Assembly (NCBI RefSeq): GCF_945952095.1
Contig: NZ_CAMFHL010000005.1
Span: 1 to 64,000 of the forward strand
DNA from: an uncultured Arsenicibacter sp.
GTDB taxonomy: Bacteria > Bacteroidota > Bacteroidia > Cytophagales > Spirosomataceae
Direction: 5' to 3'
Length of the DNA stretch: 64,000 bases
Shown here piece after piece: positions 23,740-32,093 of the stretch (positions are counted from its first letter, which is position 1; each line of letters opens with the position of its first letter). The notes below the pieces were generated by a model. It worked only from the letters and a program-made list of their open reading frames with translations, made no database searches and was not told the origin of the DNA. A program made the position numbers and the translations under genes.

Positions 23740-24888
23740 TCAGTCTTTTGTAATTTCTCCGGCTACGGGTGGCGAATAGCCGTCCAGTGCAGGCCAGATA
23801 CCGTTTTCAATCGTTTTGGTTTTCAGCTTCTTCGGATTCACAACCGCGTGTTTGATCTTCTGCCGCCGCCAGGTATAAATGACATGCACCATCCCGTCTT
23901 TGGTCTGAATCACCGATGGATATGAATACTGACTGATCGGTGAATCTTCCAGAATCAGCGCCGCTTTCCACGTCTTGCCGTCGTCCGAGACGGAGAGGTT
24001 CAGCGGGGTACGCGGTCCTTTCGCCAGGGTGCCGGGGGGCAGCACATGGTTATAGACCAGCACCTGCCCCCCGTCGCGGAGCGTCACCGCATCCGTCCCC
24101 GAATTGTTGTTCGGCAGGTTGGTTTTGGCCAGGGCCGACCAGGTTTCGCCGTTATCCTGCGACCATGCTTCGAGCAACGCCCGGTCGCGGCTGCGCGCCA
24201 GTATCTGTAGTTTGCCGTTTTTATGTACCAGCACACTTGGCTGGATACCGTTCAGGGTTTTGCCGTCGTTAATCGGCCCGACCTTGCGCCACGTCTTGCC
24301 GAAATCCGGCGTTACCTCAAAGTGAATCTTCCAGCCATCGCCTTCCGTGCTTGTCGGACAAATCAGGTTACCGTTTGCCAACAGAACCGGCTTGTTTTTG
24401 ACGGGCCCGATAAACCCGTCCGGCAAGGGGTTGGCCGCCGACCAGGTTTTCCCGCCGTCTGCCGACGTTTTCAGCCAGCCTTTCCACTTCGACGGACTCG
24501 GGCCTATTTTGTAAAACAGCATCAGCTCGCCCCCCGGAATCTGGTACAATACCGGATTCCAGCACGCATACCGCAGTGTGTCGTTGATAATGCCGTTGGC
24601 TACGTTTTGCGGCGCACCCCACGCCCCGTTTTCGTACCGGCTGACCCAGATACAGACATCCGGATTTCGTTCTTTAGTACCGCCAAACCACGCGGATACC
24701 AGTCCGGCTGGGGTTTCGGCAATCGTGGCCGCGTGGCTTTCCGGAAACGGCGGATTCTCCACCACAAACTCGTCCTTTATCAGCCCCGTTTGCCATTTGG
24801 CCAGCTGTGCCTGACTCAGATGCCCGATACTCAGGCAAACCAGCAGGGGCAGCAGTGCTTTTATTCCATTCAGTTTCATATGCATCAT
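23740..24888 (-). CDS. Sialidase-like (BNR) six-bladed propeller, possible ulosonic acid hydrolase
   Basis: About 380 aa. The signal peptide is MKLNGIKALLPLLVCLSIGHLSQA; ATG codons at 24888, 24885 and 24879 are all possible starts. Four Asp-box-like motifs are visible: SADGGKTW, TPDFGKTW, SQDNGETW and SDDGKTW. The classical F-R-I-P arginine motif of sialidases is replaced by FPESHAATIAE, so the substrate is probably not ordinary sialic acid. It lies in the same tight string as Fe-ADH, aldolase, PdxA2 and kinase. The DHA hydrolase of RG-II breakdown in Bacteroides belongs to GH33, the sialidase family, which makes this gene a candidate for that job. Secreted or periplasmic. Confidence 0.75.
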   Translation of the reverse strand: MMHMKLNGIKALLPLLVCLSIGHLSQAQLAKWQTGLIKDEFVVENPPFPESHAATIAETPAGLVSAWFGGTKERNPDVCIWVSRYENGAWGAPQNVANGIINDTLRYACWNPVLYQIPGGELMLFYKIGPSPSKWKGWLKTSADGGKTWSAANPLPDGFIGPVKNKPVLLANGNLICPTSTEGDGWKIHFEVTPDFGKTWRKVGPINDGKTLNGIQPSVLVHKNGKLQILARSRDRALLEAWSQDNGETWSALAKTNLPNNNSGTDAVTLRDGGQVLVYNHVLPPGTLAKGPRTPLNLSVSDDGKTWKAALILEDSPISQYSYPSVIQTKDGMVHVIYTWRRQKIKHAVVNPKKLKTKTIENGIWPALDGYSPPVAGEITKD

Positions 24889-24892
24889 TCGT

Positions 24893-27652
24893 TTACAGGC
24901 TGCTGCTGAACCTATACGTTCCCGACCCAACCTCAAAAACAGCCCGTCCGGCCCCGGTTTTTACCAGTTTTATCCCCGCTGCCGAAGCAGCCTTCCTGCC
25001 GCCCTCCAGCACCTGGCCCGCATCCTGCGCCGGTATATGCACCAGAGCTTTAGTATTGGCCGGTATCGTTATGTTCCAGCTAAAGCTGTTTTTCTCCTGC
25101 TTCCAGTCCGACACAATCTGCCCGTATGGTGAGCGGTAGGCGGCCTTAACGGCATTCAGTCCCGCCGGTAGTTCCGGCTTCATGACAATCGTTTTAAACG
25201 CCGGTGCATCCGGAGCCGACTGAATCCCTGCCAGGTGTTCGTAGTACCACACCAGCAGGTCGCCCAGGAGCATAATGTGGTTGCCGGAGTTCATTTCGGG
25301 ATTGGCCGTGTCGCCGTTCCAGAGTTCCCAGATGGTGGTAGCCCCGTGATCGGCCATGTATCCCCAGCTCGGGTAGTCGCGGTTGGTGGCAATCCGGTAG
25401 GCAATATCTGTCCGGCCGTTATCGGTCAGGCCGCGCATCAGCCACTGGGTACCGATAACGCCGGTACTGATGTGGCCTTTATGTTCGTTCAGGATTTTAT
25501 CGGTAATACACGCCATGACCTGCGGTTTTACCGTTTCCGGCACAATGCCGAACGCCAGCGGCAACAGGTTGGCCGTAACGGTATTGTTGCCGTACTGACC
25601 CGCTGTCTGGTTCAGAAAGCGCTGGTTAAACACCGTTTTCATGGTGGCGGCGGTGCCGGAAAACGCTTCGGCATCGGCCGGTACATCCAGAAGGCGCGCG
25701 AACCGCTCCATCGTTTGCAGCAGGTGGATGTAGGTTGCCGAAGCCAGCAGTGCCCCTTCCGTAATCCGCGCCGGATCCTTCGCATGAATCAGTTCCTTCG
25801 CTTCCGGCGGCACGCACCAGTCGCCGTATTTATCTTTGGTCACCAGGCCGTTTTCAGTATAGCGGTCCGCCATATACAGCATCCACTTTTTCATCGACGG
25901 ATAATGTTTCCGGACCGTTTCGAGGTCGCCAAACTGCCGGTAAAGCATGTCGGCTACATTCAGGTAGGTGCCTGGCCAGGTCACGTTATCACCGTAATAG
26001 CGCCAGAACGCCGGTGCCACATCGGGAATACTGCCATCGGCTTTCTGCGACTGCGCAATATCATCGAGCCACTTGGCATATAGCCGGCTGTTGTCGAACA
26101 GGAAGCTCTCGCCGTAAGCGCCGGTGCTGCGGTCGCCCAGCCAAGGCTGGCGTTCGTTCCGCTGCGGACAGTCAACGGGCATCCCCTTGTAGTTGCTCAG
26201 GATACCCCAGTACGCATTCCGGTGAATCTGATTCAGCGTCGGATCTGAACTGGTGAATGTGCCGATAGTAGCCATGTCGTCGTAGACCACCCGCCCGTCG
26301 AAGTCGTTTAGGGTCGGGGTGCCCGGATAACCGGTAATCTCAGCGTACCGGAAACCGTGGTAGATAAACGTCGGCTCCCACGATTCGGCGCCCCCGCCTT
26401 TAAGGGTATACAGGTCTGTTACTTTGGCGTCGCGGAGGTTCCGGACGTAGAGTTCGCCGCCCGGTTGCAGGGTTTCCGCGAACCGCAGTTTCACCTGCGT
26501 GCCGCGCGGCCCGGTTACCCGCATCCGCAGCCAGCCCGCCATATTCTGGCCCATATCGAGGATGTAGCGTCCGTCGGGCAGGCGGGTCAGCCCCACCGGC
26601 CGGATGGTCTGCATCACCTTCATGTTGGGGTTCATCTGGGCTTCGTACTGTCCGCCCGGCTCCTGCACAAGTTCGGCCTTCAGCCAGTTTTTATCGTCGA
26701 AACCGGCGGTGGTCCAGCCCGTCAGTTCTTTGGTGGCATCGTATTCTTCACCGTCGTATTCGTTATTGGTCCGGATCGGTCCTTCGGCCGTAACTTTCCA
26801 TGACTCGTCGGTCGTGACCACCTCCCGACTGCCGTCGGCATAGGTAATATCCAGATTCAGCAGCAGCTTCGGATAACCGAACGTCTTGATTTTGTATGGC
26901 TTATAATTCTGCCGCATCGCATAATACCGCCCGTTACCCAGTACAGTTCCGATGGCATTTGCGCCGTTTCGCAGCAGTTTTGTTACGTCAAAGGCATTGT
27001 ACTTAACCCCCTGCGTGTAATCGGTCGGGCCGGGGGCCAGCACCTGATCACCGACTTTCTGTCCGTTCAGATACAGTTCGTACAGACCGAGGCCGATGAT
27101 ATAAGCCGTTGCCTGACTGATTTCTTTTTTCGCGGTGAATTCCTTGCGGAAATACCGGGCCGACAGCCGGGCAAAGGTCTTTTCATCGTCCCACGCAAAG
27201 GCACGGTCCAGCCCGATCCAGCGGCCTTTCCATTCGACATAGTGCAGCATACCCACGCTCCAGTAAGCCGGATCGCTCCAGCTGGTTTCGCCCTGGTTTG
27301 TCCAGACTTTTACCTTCCAGAAACAGCGCGTCCGGCTTTTCAGCGCCTTACCGGCATACCGCATGTGCAGACTCTGATCCGTCTCCATCTTCCCCGAATC
27401 CCACAAATCGCCCTGATTAGCCGCGAGTTTTTCCGGACTCGACGCAACCAGCACCTGACAGGCCGTCTGCACAATCCCGCGGCCCGTGCCGGTAATGGTC
27501 CAGCTCAGCCGTGGCCGCAGCGCATCAATGCCTTCCGGATTGGTCAGTAGTTCGCACCGCAGCTCCCCCGCCGATACGCCGGCATCCGACGCCCCGACTG
27601 TTGTCAGCCAGCACCCCATCAGGGTAATCAGAAAAAGACACGCTCGTTTCAT
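24893..27652 (-). CDS. GH78 alpha-L-rhamnosidase
   Basis: 919 aa with signal peptide (MKRACLFLITLMGCWLTTVGA). N-terminal Ig-like domain (ELRCELLTNPEGIDALRPRLSW), two beta-sandwich domains (LNGQKVGDQVLAPGPTDY and LDMGQNMAGWLRM), then the (alpha/alpha)6 barrel. The catalytic block GMPVDCPQRNERQPWLGD is canonical, with Asp as part of the acid site. Near the end, ATTIWELWNG and NSGNHIMLLGD match the barrel of known GH78 enzymes. It ends 4 bases before the sialidase-like gene and starts 5 bases after the acetylesterase-like gene, so it is part of a long operon. Removes alpha-L-rhamnose. Confidence 0.95.
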   Translation of the reverse strand: MKRACLFLITLMGCWLTTVGASDAGVSAGELRCELLTNPEGIDALRPRLSWTITGTGRGIVQTACQVLVASSPEKLAANQGDLWDSGKMETDQSLHMRYAGKALKSRTRCFWKVKVWTNQGETSWSDPAYWSVGMLHYVEWKGRWIGLDRAFAWDDEKTFARLSARYFRKEFTAKKEISQATAYIIGLGLYELYLNGQKVGDQVLAPGPTDYTQGVKYNAFDVTKLLRNGANAIGTVLGNGRYYAMRQNYKPYKIKTFGYPKLLLNLDITYADGSREVVTTDESWKVTAEGPIRTNNEYDGEEYDATKELTGWTTAGFDDKNWLKAELVQEPGGQYEAQMNPNMKVMQTIRPVGLTRLPDGRYILDMGQNMAGWLRMRVTGPRGTQVKLRFAETLQPGGELYVRNLRDAKVTDLYTLKGGGAESWEPTFIYHGFRYAEITGYPGTPTLNDFDGRVVYDDMATIGTFTSSDPTLNQIHRNAYWGILSNYKGMPVDCPQRNERQPWLGDRSTGAYGESFLFDNSRLYAKWLDDIAQSQKADGSIPDVAPAFWRYYGDNVTWPGTYLNVADMLYRQFGDLETVRKHYPSMKKWMLYMADRYTENGLVTKDKYGDWCVPPEAKELIHAKDPARITEGALLASATYIHLLQTMERFARLLDVPADAEAFSGTAATMKTVFNQRFLNQTAGQYGNNTVTANLLPLAFGIVPETVKPQVMACITDKILNEHKGHISTGVIGTQWLMRGLTDNGRTDIAYRIATNRDYPSWGYMADHGATTIWELWNGDTANPEMNSGNHIMLLGDLLVWYYEHLAGIQSAPDAPAFKTIVMKPELPAGLNAVKAAYRSPYGQIVSDWKQEKNSFSWNITIPANTKALVHIPAQDAGQVLEGGRKAASAAGIKLVKTGAGRAVFEVGSGTYRFSSSL

Positions 27653-27657
27653 GTTCG

Positions 27658-29091
27658 TTAGTTCAAGGTCCCGGCCAACGGATTATCTGTCCGGAACGGT
27701 CGGGCCGGTAAGCCTTCCTTATTGATTAAATTCGGTTGTGCCGCTTCGTCCCAGCCGAAGCGCACCGCGACCGGTTTACGCACTGCCTCAGCCCTGACCA
27801 CCACCCTATTGCCGTCGATGGTTGCCTGCGCCGGATGAAAGACGCCGTCTTTACCGGCCACCATAAAACCCGTCAGCGGTTGCCCGTCCCGGCTGACCAG
27901 GCCAGTGCCCTGGTTGTCAAACGTCAGCACGGCCGCCTGACCTTTGCGTTTCATCTGCCGGAAAGTTGGTCCCGAAGCAACTATCTCCGTGAGGCCGTAG
28001 GTTTTATTCAGCGCCACCAGCGCCAGCCGCCGGCCGATTTCCCACTTGTAGGACGGATGAATGTCCGTCAGGTCGTCGGCCAGATCTGTCGTGACGATCA
28101 TGCCCGTGTTGGGCAGTTGCAGCACCAGTTCCTGTGCCTCGCGGAAGGCAGGCAGCGTTTCTCTGGTCAGTACCACTTTATTCCCCTTCGATTCCGAGTA
28201 CATAAACGGAGCGATTGAGACATAGTAGACCGGTAATCCGGTGTCCTGCCAGGCAGTTCGCCAGCTGGTAATCAGTGCTTTCATTTTTTGGGCATAGGTC
28301 GTTGTTTCGTTCAGGAAACAATTCGACTCGCCCTGGTACCAGAGAAATCCCGCTAGTCCGAACGGCACCAGCGGCCGGATCATGGGCTCATAAAACTTAC
28401 CCGGTTCCCCTTCCAGCTTCTGGTTTGCGAAAAAAGGTTCGGCGCGGAACCCCTCTTCCGGAATCCAAGGCTCAATCCGGCTCCCCGGCACAGCCGACGA
28501 AATCACGCCGACGGGCACCTGCAACCGCTTTTGCAGTTCTTTGGCAAAGAAGTAGGCGGGTGCCGAAAACGACCGCAACGCCGAGTCGCGGGCAACGCTC
28601 CAGCCACGGTGTAGCGAGTCGGGTTTGATCAGCTCCTTGCGGTTCACCAGAAAAATGCGGATGTCCGGATTGCTGGCAACCTCCAGTTCATCGACCGGAT
28701 TCGGGCCATCGACCACCGGCCGCTTCACCTTGCTGTTTTTCCGCATCGTAAACTCCATGTTCGACTGTCCCGAACACAGCCATACCTCTCCTACCAGAAT
28801 GTTTTCCAGCCGGATGGTATTGGTCCCGCTGATCACCATGGCAACCGGTACGTTCGACGCTGTCAGCGGCTGCAGCACCACCTGCCAGCGCCCCTGTACA
28901 TCGGCCGTTGTTTCGGGCCGCTGACCGGCAAACTGCACCGACACCCGTTCACCGGCGGTGGCCTTGCCCCAGATCGTCAGCGGCTTGTTCCGTTGCAGAA
29001 CCATGTTATGCCCCAGAATCCGCGGCAACACCACAGCCCCTTCCGCACGGACTGATGCTAACAGGGTCAGTATGAGGAGGAATCGGATCAT
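27658..29091 (-). CDS. Sialate O-acetylesterase-like SGNH esterase
   Basis: 477 aa, signal peptide MIRFLLILTLLASVRAEGA. The opening LPRILGHNMVLQRNKPLTIWGKA is typical of sialate O-acetylesterase (CE20-like) proteins. SGNH blocks are VWLCSGQSNMEF (nucleophile Ser), LAGFLWYQGESN, and DIHPSYKWEIGRRLA (Asp-His). These enzymes remove acetyl groups from sugars; in plant-polymer loci they act on acetylated pectin or hemicellulose rather than sialic acid. It lies 5 bases from the GH78 gene. A family B repeat separates it from the propeller gene before it. Confidence 0.9.
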   Translation of the reverse strand: MIRFLLILTLLASVRAEGAVVLPRILGHNMVLQRNKPLTIWGKATAGERVSVQFAGQRPETTADVQGRWQVVLQPLTASNVPVAMVISGTNTIRLENILVGEVWLCSGQSNMEFTMRKNSKVKRPVVDGPNPVDELEVASNPDIRIFLVNRKELIKPDSLHRGWSVARDSALRSFSAPAYFFAKELQKRLQVPVGVISSAVPGSRIEPWIPEEGFRAEPFFANQKLEGEPGKFYEPMIRPLVPFGLAGFLWYQGESNCFLNETTTYAQKMKALITSWRTAWQDTGLPVYYVSIAPFMYSESKGNKVVLTRETLPAFREAQELVLQLPNTGMIVTTDLADDLTDIHPSYKWEIGRRLALVALNKTYGLTEIVASGPTFRQMKRKGQAAVLTFDNQGTGLVSRDGQPLTGFMVAGKDGVFHPAQATIDGNRVVVRAEAVRKPVAVRFGWDEAAQPNLINKEGLPARPFRTDNPLAGTLN

Positions 29092-29102
29092 ATCTTTTTA
29101 AT

Positions 29103-29197
29103 GAGCGAAAGGGTGAAAGAGCGAAAGAGTGTTATGCCAAAGCGGTATTCCGATGTGTGGCGTCCCGCTCTTTCATTCTTTCGCTCTTTCACTCTTT
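29103..29197. repeat. GAAAGAG-type inverted repeat (family B), copy 2
   Basis: The side gagcgaaa-gggtgaaa-gagcgaaa-gagtg (29103-29131) faces gctctttc-attctttc-gctctttc-actcttt (29167-29197). The last part supplies AAA GAG TGA, the final two codons and stop, to the propeller gene at 29189. Confidence 0.8.
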
Positions 29198-31027
29198 ACT
29201 ACTGAATCGCTTAATCACATACACCGCTTCGGGGTCCTGATCGCCGGCATTGGGCAAATCGTAGGCCTGGTCGGTCGGCGTATCGGCATCCGGGAAACGG
29301 CGCACACCACCGGTCCGGAACACCACGCGGCGGAACGATGCTACGGGTGCAAAAAACAGCCGGGTGCCTTTGGCCTGACCGTTCACCGAGATTGTAAACA
29401 TGCGTTTAGCCCGGTCCAGCTCCACGCGGACATCGTAGGCCTTACCCCCTTCGTATTTCTGAATCCCCGAGTCACGGTAGCCAACTTTGGCCTTAAAGGT
29501 GCTGTCGGCATCGAACATCAGCCGGACGGCGGGGGTCCCTTTTTCGTCCTGAAACTCAATCTGTAATGTACCCTTGCCGGCTTGCTGCGGCACCACCGTA
29601 AACGCCACCGTCAGCTTTTTCGACTCCGGAATCACGCGTTCGGCCTTTGCATACTCGAACTTATCCTTGTCACGAAGTACGAGCGCTTTGCTGCCGTCGG
29701 GCTGTTTTTCGATCTTTACCGTTGCCTGTAACGGACTGTAAATATTCCAGTTAGTCAGTTCTTGGCCGGCAGGCAGCTGGTTGAAGTCTTCATTGGCGTG
29801 CGTCGTCACAACATCCGAAACGGGCACCGGAATTTTTGATACCCAGATATCTTCCTTGTTCATGCTGTAGGTCACCCACAGGTTGCCGTCGGGCGGCGTG
29901 CCGTTGCCTTCTTCAATGCCGCGCACGTATTGCGGGCCGTATGATTTGTACGCGCCTCCGTAGCGCATGGGCGAGATTTCGCCGTTTACGAGCAGCAGAT
30001 TCGTGTAATTCAGGCCGTCGGTGCTAGTCGATAATGCCAGTGGCCAGCGGAACTCCGACGGATTATAGACCGTCACATAGCGACCGTCGGCTGTGCGCTG
30101 CCCCCAGATTTTGGCATTGCTGTTCACAAAGCCGGGCGCCCGCAGCGGACCATAGGCCCATGTTTTGCCGTTGTCGCTGCTGATCGAAGTCAGGGCATGT
30201 TTCCACAAACCGACTACCCGGCCATCCGGCAAATGGTAGTAGCTGAATGCCTTTACTTCTTTTTTGAGCGGAATAAGCGGGTCGTTGCGGTCGGCTTCTT
30301 CTACCCACTGCTGCATCATCAGCGGGTTGGCCAGCAGTTCGTTGCAGGCCTCCACAAAGCCTTTATCCTTCGATGTTGTATAGAACGGGTACGCCGATTT
30401 TTCGGCATCCCAGGACGAATTGTGGCGGATGAAGTAAATCGGGCCCATGCTACCGTCCGCGTAGATTTCGCGGATCACGCGGCCAATGCCGTTACCGTCG
30501 TTCGGGTCGTCTTTCGGGCCCATGACAATGCCGTAGAAGGCCAGCGTCAGCAGGCGCTTATTTTTTGCCACGAAAAAGCCCATCCGCTGGTGCATGACCG
30601 CATCCAGTTTATTGGCCACTTCCGGCCGCCCCGCCTTTTTGAAGCCATCGGGCAGGCGGTAGACGGGAAAAATAATGGCCGGTTTGGTCCAGGTATAGCC
30701 GTCCTTCGAGGTCATCAGCAGGGTCTGCCCCGGCGGCACGTGCTCGCCTACCGGATTGCTCAGGTACTGGAGGTAATAGGTGTTATTCCAGTAGGCCAGC
30801 ATCGGCGCGTGGTTGTAGGTCCAGTTGTTGCCCCCTGCCCACTCCGGATGTTCGCGGTTGGCACGGAACACCTGTATGGTATGTACCCCGACAACCGGAC
30901 TCAGCTGACCGTGGTGGTAATCCACGTTCGACAGCGTGGTGCCGGTATACCGAACCGTATCCTGCGCCCAAAGCTGCGGGCCGCAGAACAACAGGAACAG
31001 GCAGCGTATGTCTATGTATTTTTTCAT
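29189..31027 (-). CDS. Secreted beta-propeller protein with C-terminal lectin-like domain
   Basis: 612 aa, signal peptide MKKYIDIRCLFLLFCGPQLWAQ. Repeated blade motifs such as LLMTSKDGYTWTKP, LTSISSDNGKTWAYGP and LALSTSTDGLNYTN indicate a sialidase-like or GH43-like propeller over about 50-400. Residues about 420-610 (FNQLPAGQELTNWNIY, VRVELDRAKRMFTISVNGQAKG) look like a LamG/concanavalin A-like beta-sandwich. I cannot name a specific family; it is probably a glycosidase or lyase acting on the same polymer as its neighbours. The last two codons and the stop come from the family B repeat, so its tail may have been altered. Confidence 0.65.
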   Translation of the reverse strand: MKKYIDIRCLFLLFCGPQLWAQDTVRYTGTTLSNVDYHHGQLSPVVGVHTIQVFRANREHPEWAGGNNWTYNHAPMLAYWNNTYYLQYLSNPVGEHVPPGQTLLMTSKDGYTWTKPAIIFPVYRLPDGFKKAGRPEVANKLDAVMHQRMGFFVAKNKRLLTLAFYGIVMGPKDDPNDGNGIGRVIREIYADGSMGPIYFIRHNSSWDAEKSAYPFYTTSKDKGFVEACNELLANPLMMQQWVEEADRNDPLIPLKKEVKAFSYYHLPDGRVVGLWKHALTSISSDNGKTWAYGPLRAPGFVNSNAKIWGQRTADGRYVTVYNPSEFRWPLALSTSTDGLNYTNLLLVNGEISPMRYGGAYKSYGPQYVRGIEEGNGTPPDGNLWVTYSMNKEDIWVSKIPVPVSDVVTTHANEDFNQLPAGQELTNWNIYSPLQATVKIEKQPDGSKALVLRDKDKFEYAKAERVIPESKKLTVAFTVVPQQAGKGTLQIEFQDEKGTPAVRLMFDADSTFKAKVGYRDSGIQKYEGGKAYDVRVELDRAKRMFTISVNGQAKGTRLFFAPVASFRRVVFRTGGVRRFPDADTPTDQAYDLPNAGDQDPEAVYVIKRFSSKE

Positions 31028-31070
31028 GTTTTTATCTACTGTTAGTAGTGCCTCAGGAACAACTGATTTT

Positions 31071-31134
31071 ATACCACATAGGCACGCACATAAGCGATTG
31101 AAAATCTTTGTTTTTCTATGTGACTATGTGGTAT
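31071..31134. repeat. Hairpin repeat family C, copy 4 (inverted)
   Basis: Outer arms ataccacatag/ctatgtggtat, with loop gattgaaaatctttgttttt, the reverse complement of the loop in copies 1 and 2. It lies between GH43 and the propeller gene. Confidence 0.85.
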
Positions 31135-31181
31135 ATGTATTTGAATAAAAAAATCTAAATAGCTGACTACCATATATTTGA

Positions 31182-32093
31182 TCAACTGCTACTTTTCAGC
31201 AGACGGCTCAGTATCCGCTTCTTTACCCGCAGAATCGTTCCGTGCTTGTGGCCTTCGGGAACACTGATGCGGGCCGACGCGTCAGTGAATGTTTTAAAAT
31301 CGGTTGTGCTGACTGCACCGTATTTTTTGTCCTGATACGAATCGAAATAAATCAGCCACTCCTTACCGGTATTGACCACCGACGGCCCTTCGGTGAACTT
31401 CTTCGTGAAGGCCTCCGAGACACCGGTATAGGGACCGGTCGCCTGCGTGCTGAAAGCCACTTTGATGTTCCGGTTCGGGCGCGTGTTGTCTTTCAGCACC
31501 AGCACATAATCGTCTGCCTTCCGTTTGGTAATCACCGCATCAATCACGCTGAAGCCGGGATCGAGAAAGAGCTTTGCCGACGAAAACGTCCTGAAATCAG
31601 TCGTCGTCATGTAATACATCCGGTGGTTATTCAGCTCATCTTCAATGCCTTTCTCAAAGCGATACGGCACCGTTGAGGCCCAGATAATGATAAACTGACG
31701 GGTAGCTGCGTCATAAAACAGTTCCGGAGCCCAGACATTAACCGTTGTGGCTTCATGTTCCATCACCGGCAGAAACCGCTGTTCCGACCAATGAATGAGA
31801 TCAGTTGAGCTGGCATAGCCAAAGCCCTTGTCGCCCTTCCAGCTGCTGGTCCAGACAAGGTGGAACGTACCGTCCGGCCCCTGCACCATAGACGGATCCC
31901 GCATCACCTTCTGCTGCCCGATGGCCGGTTTCAGCAACGTGCGGTTCAGGTCTGTCCAGTGATACCCGTCGTTACTGTACAGCATCCGCAGCCCTTCATT
32001 GGCCGGTTCGTGAAACGACGTAAACAGGTACGCTTTCGGCGAACAGGTCCCGCAGAGCAACGCTCCGATCAGTATTACCGCGAGTCCTTTCAT
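31182..32093 (-). CDS. GH43 family glycosidase-like propeller
   Basis: 303 aa with a short signal sequence (MKGLAVILIGALLCGTCS); Cys residues near the cleavage site do not form a standard lipobox. GH43-type catalytic positions are visible: D66 in MRDPSMV (base), D185 in FSVIDAVI (pKa modulator) and E235 in FTEGPSVV (acid). WAPELFY at 121-127 is also typical. GH43 enzymes mostly release L-arabinose, D-xylose or D-galactose. Its ATG overlaps the stop of the GH140 gene by 4 bases (ATGA type), so the two are translationally coupled. Confidence 0.85.
   Translation of the reverse strand: MKGLAVILIGALLCGTCSPKAYLFTSFHEPANEGLRMLYSNDGYHWTDLNRTLLKPAIGQQKVMRDPSMVQGPDGTFHLVWTSSWKGDKGFGYASSTDLIHWSEQRFLPVMEHEATTVNVWAPELFYDAATRQFIIIWASTVPYRFEKGIEDELNNHRMYYMTTTDFRTFSSAKLFLDPGFSVIDAVITKRKADDYVLVLKDNTRPNRNIKVAFSTQATGPYTGVSEAFTKKFTEGPSVVNTGKEWLIYFDSYQDKKYGAVSTTDFKTFTDASARISVPEGHKHGTILRVKKRILSRLLKSSS

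Noticed and set aside
16226..24888. Ordinary sialic acid catabolism
   Set aside because: No NanE epimerase, NanK kinase or glucosamine deaminase gene; a tetronate kinase and PdxA2 are present instead, and the sialidase arginine motif is altered.
27658..29091. Sialic acid processing from the name sialate O-acetylesterase
   Set aside because: This protein family is widespread in plant-polymer loci and acts on other acetylated sugars.
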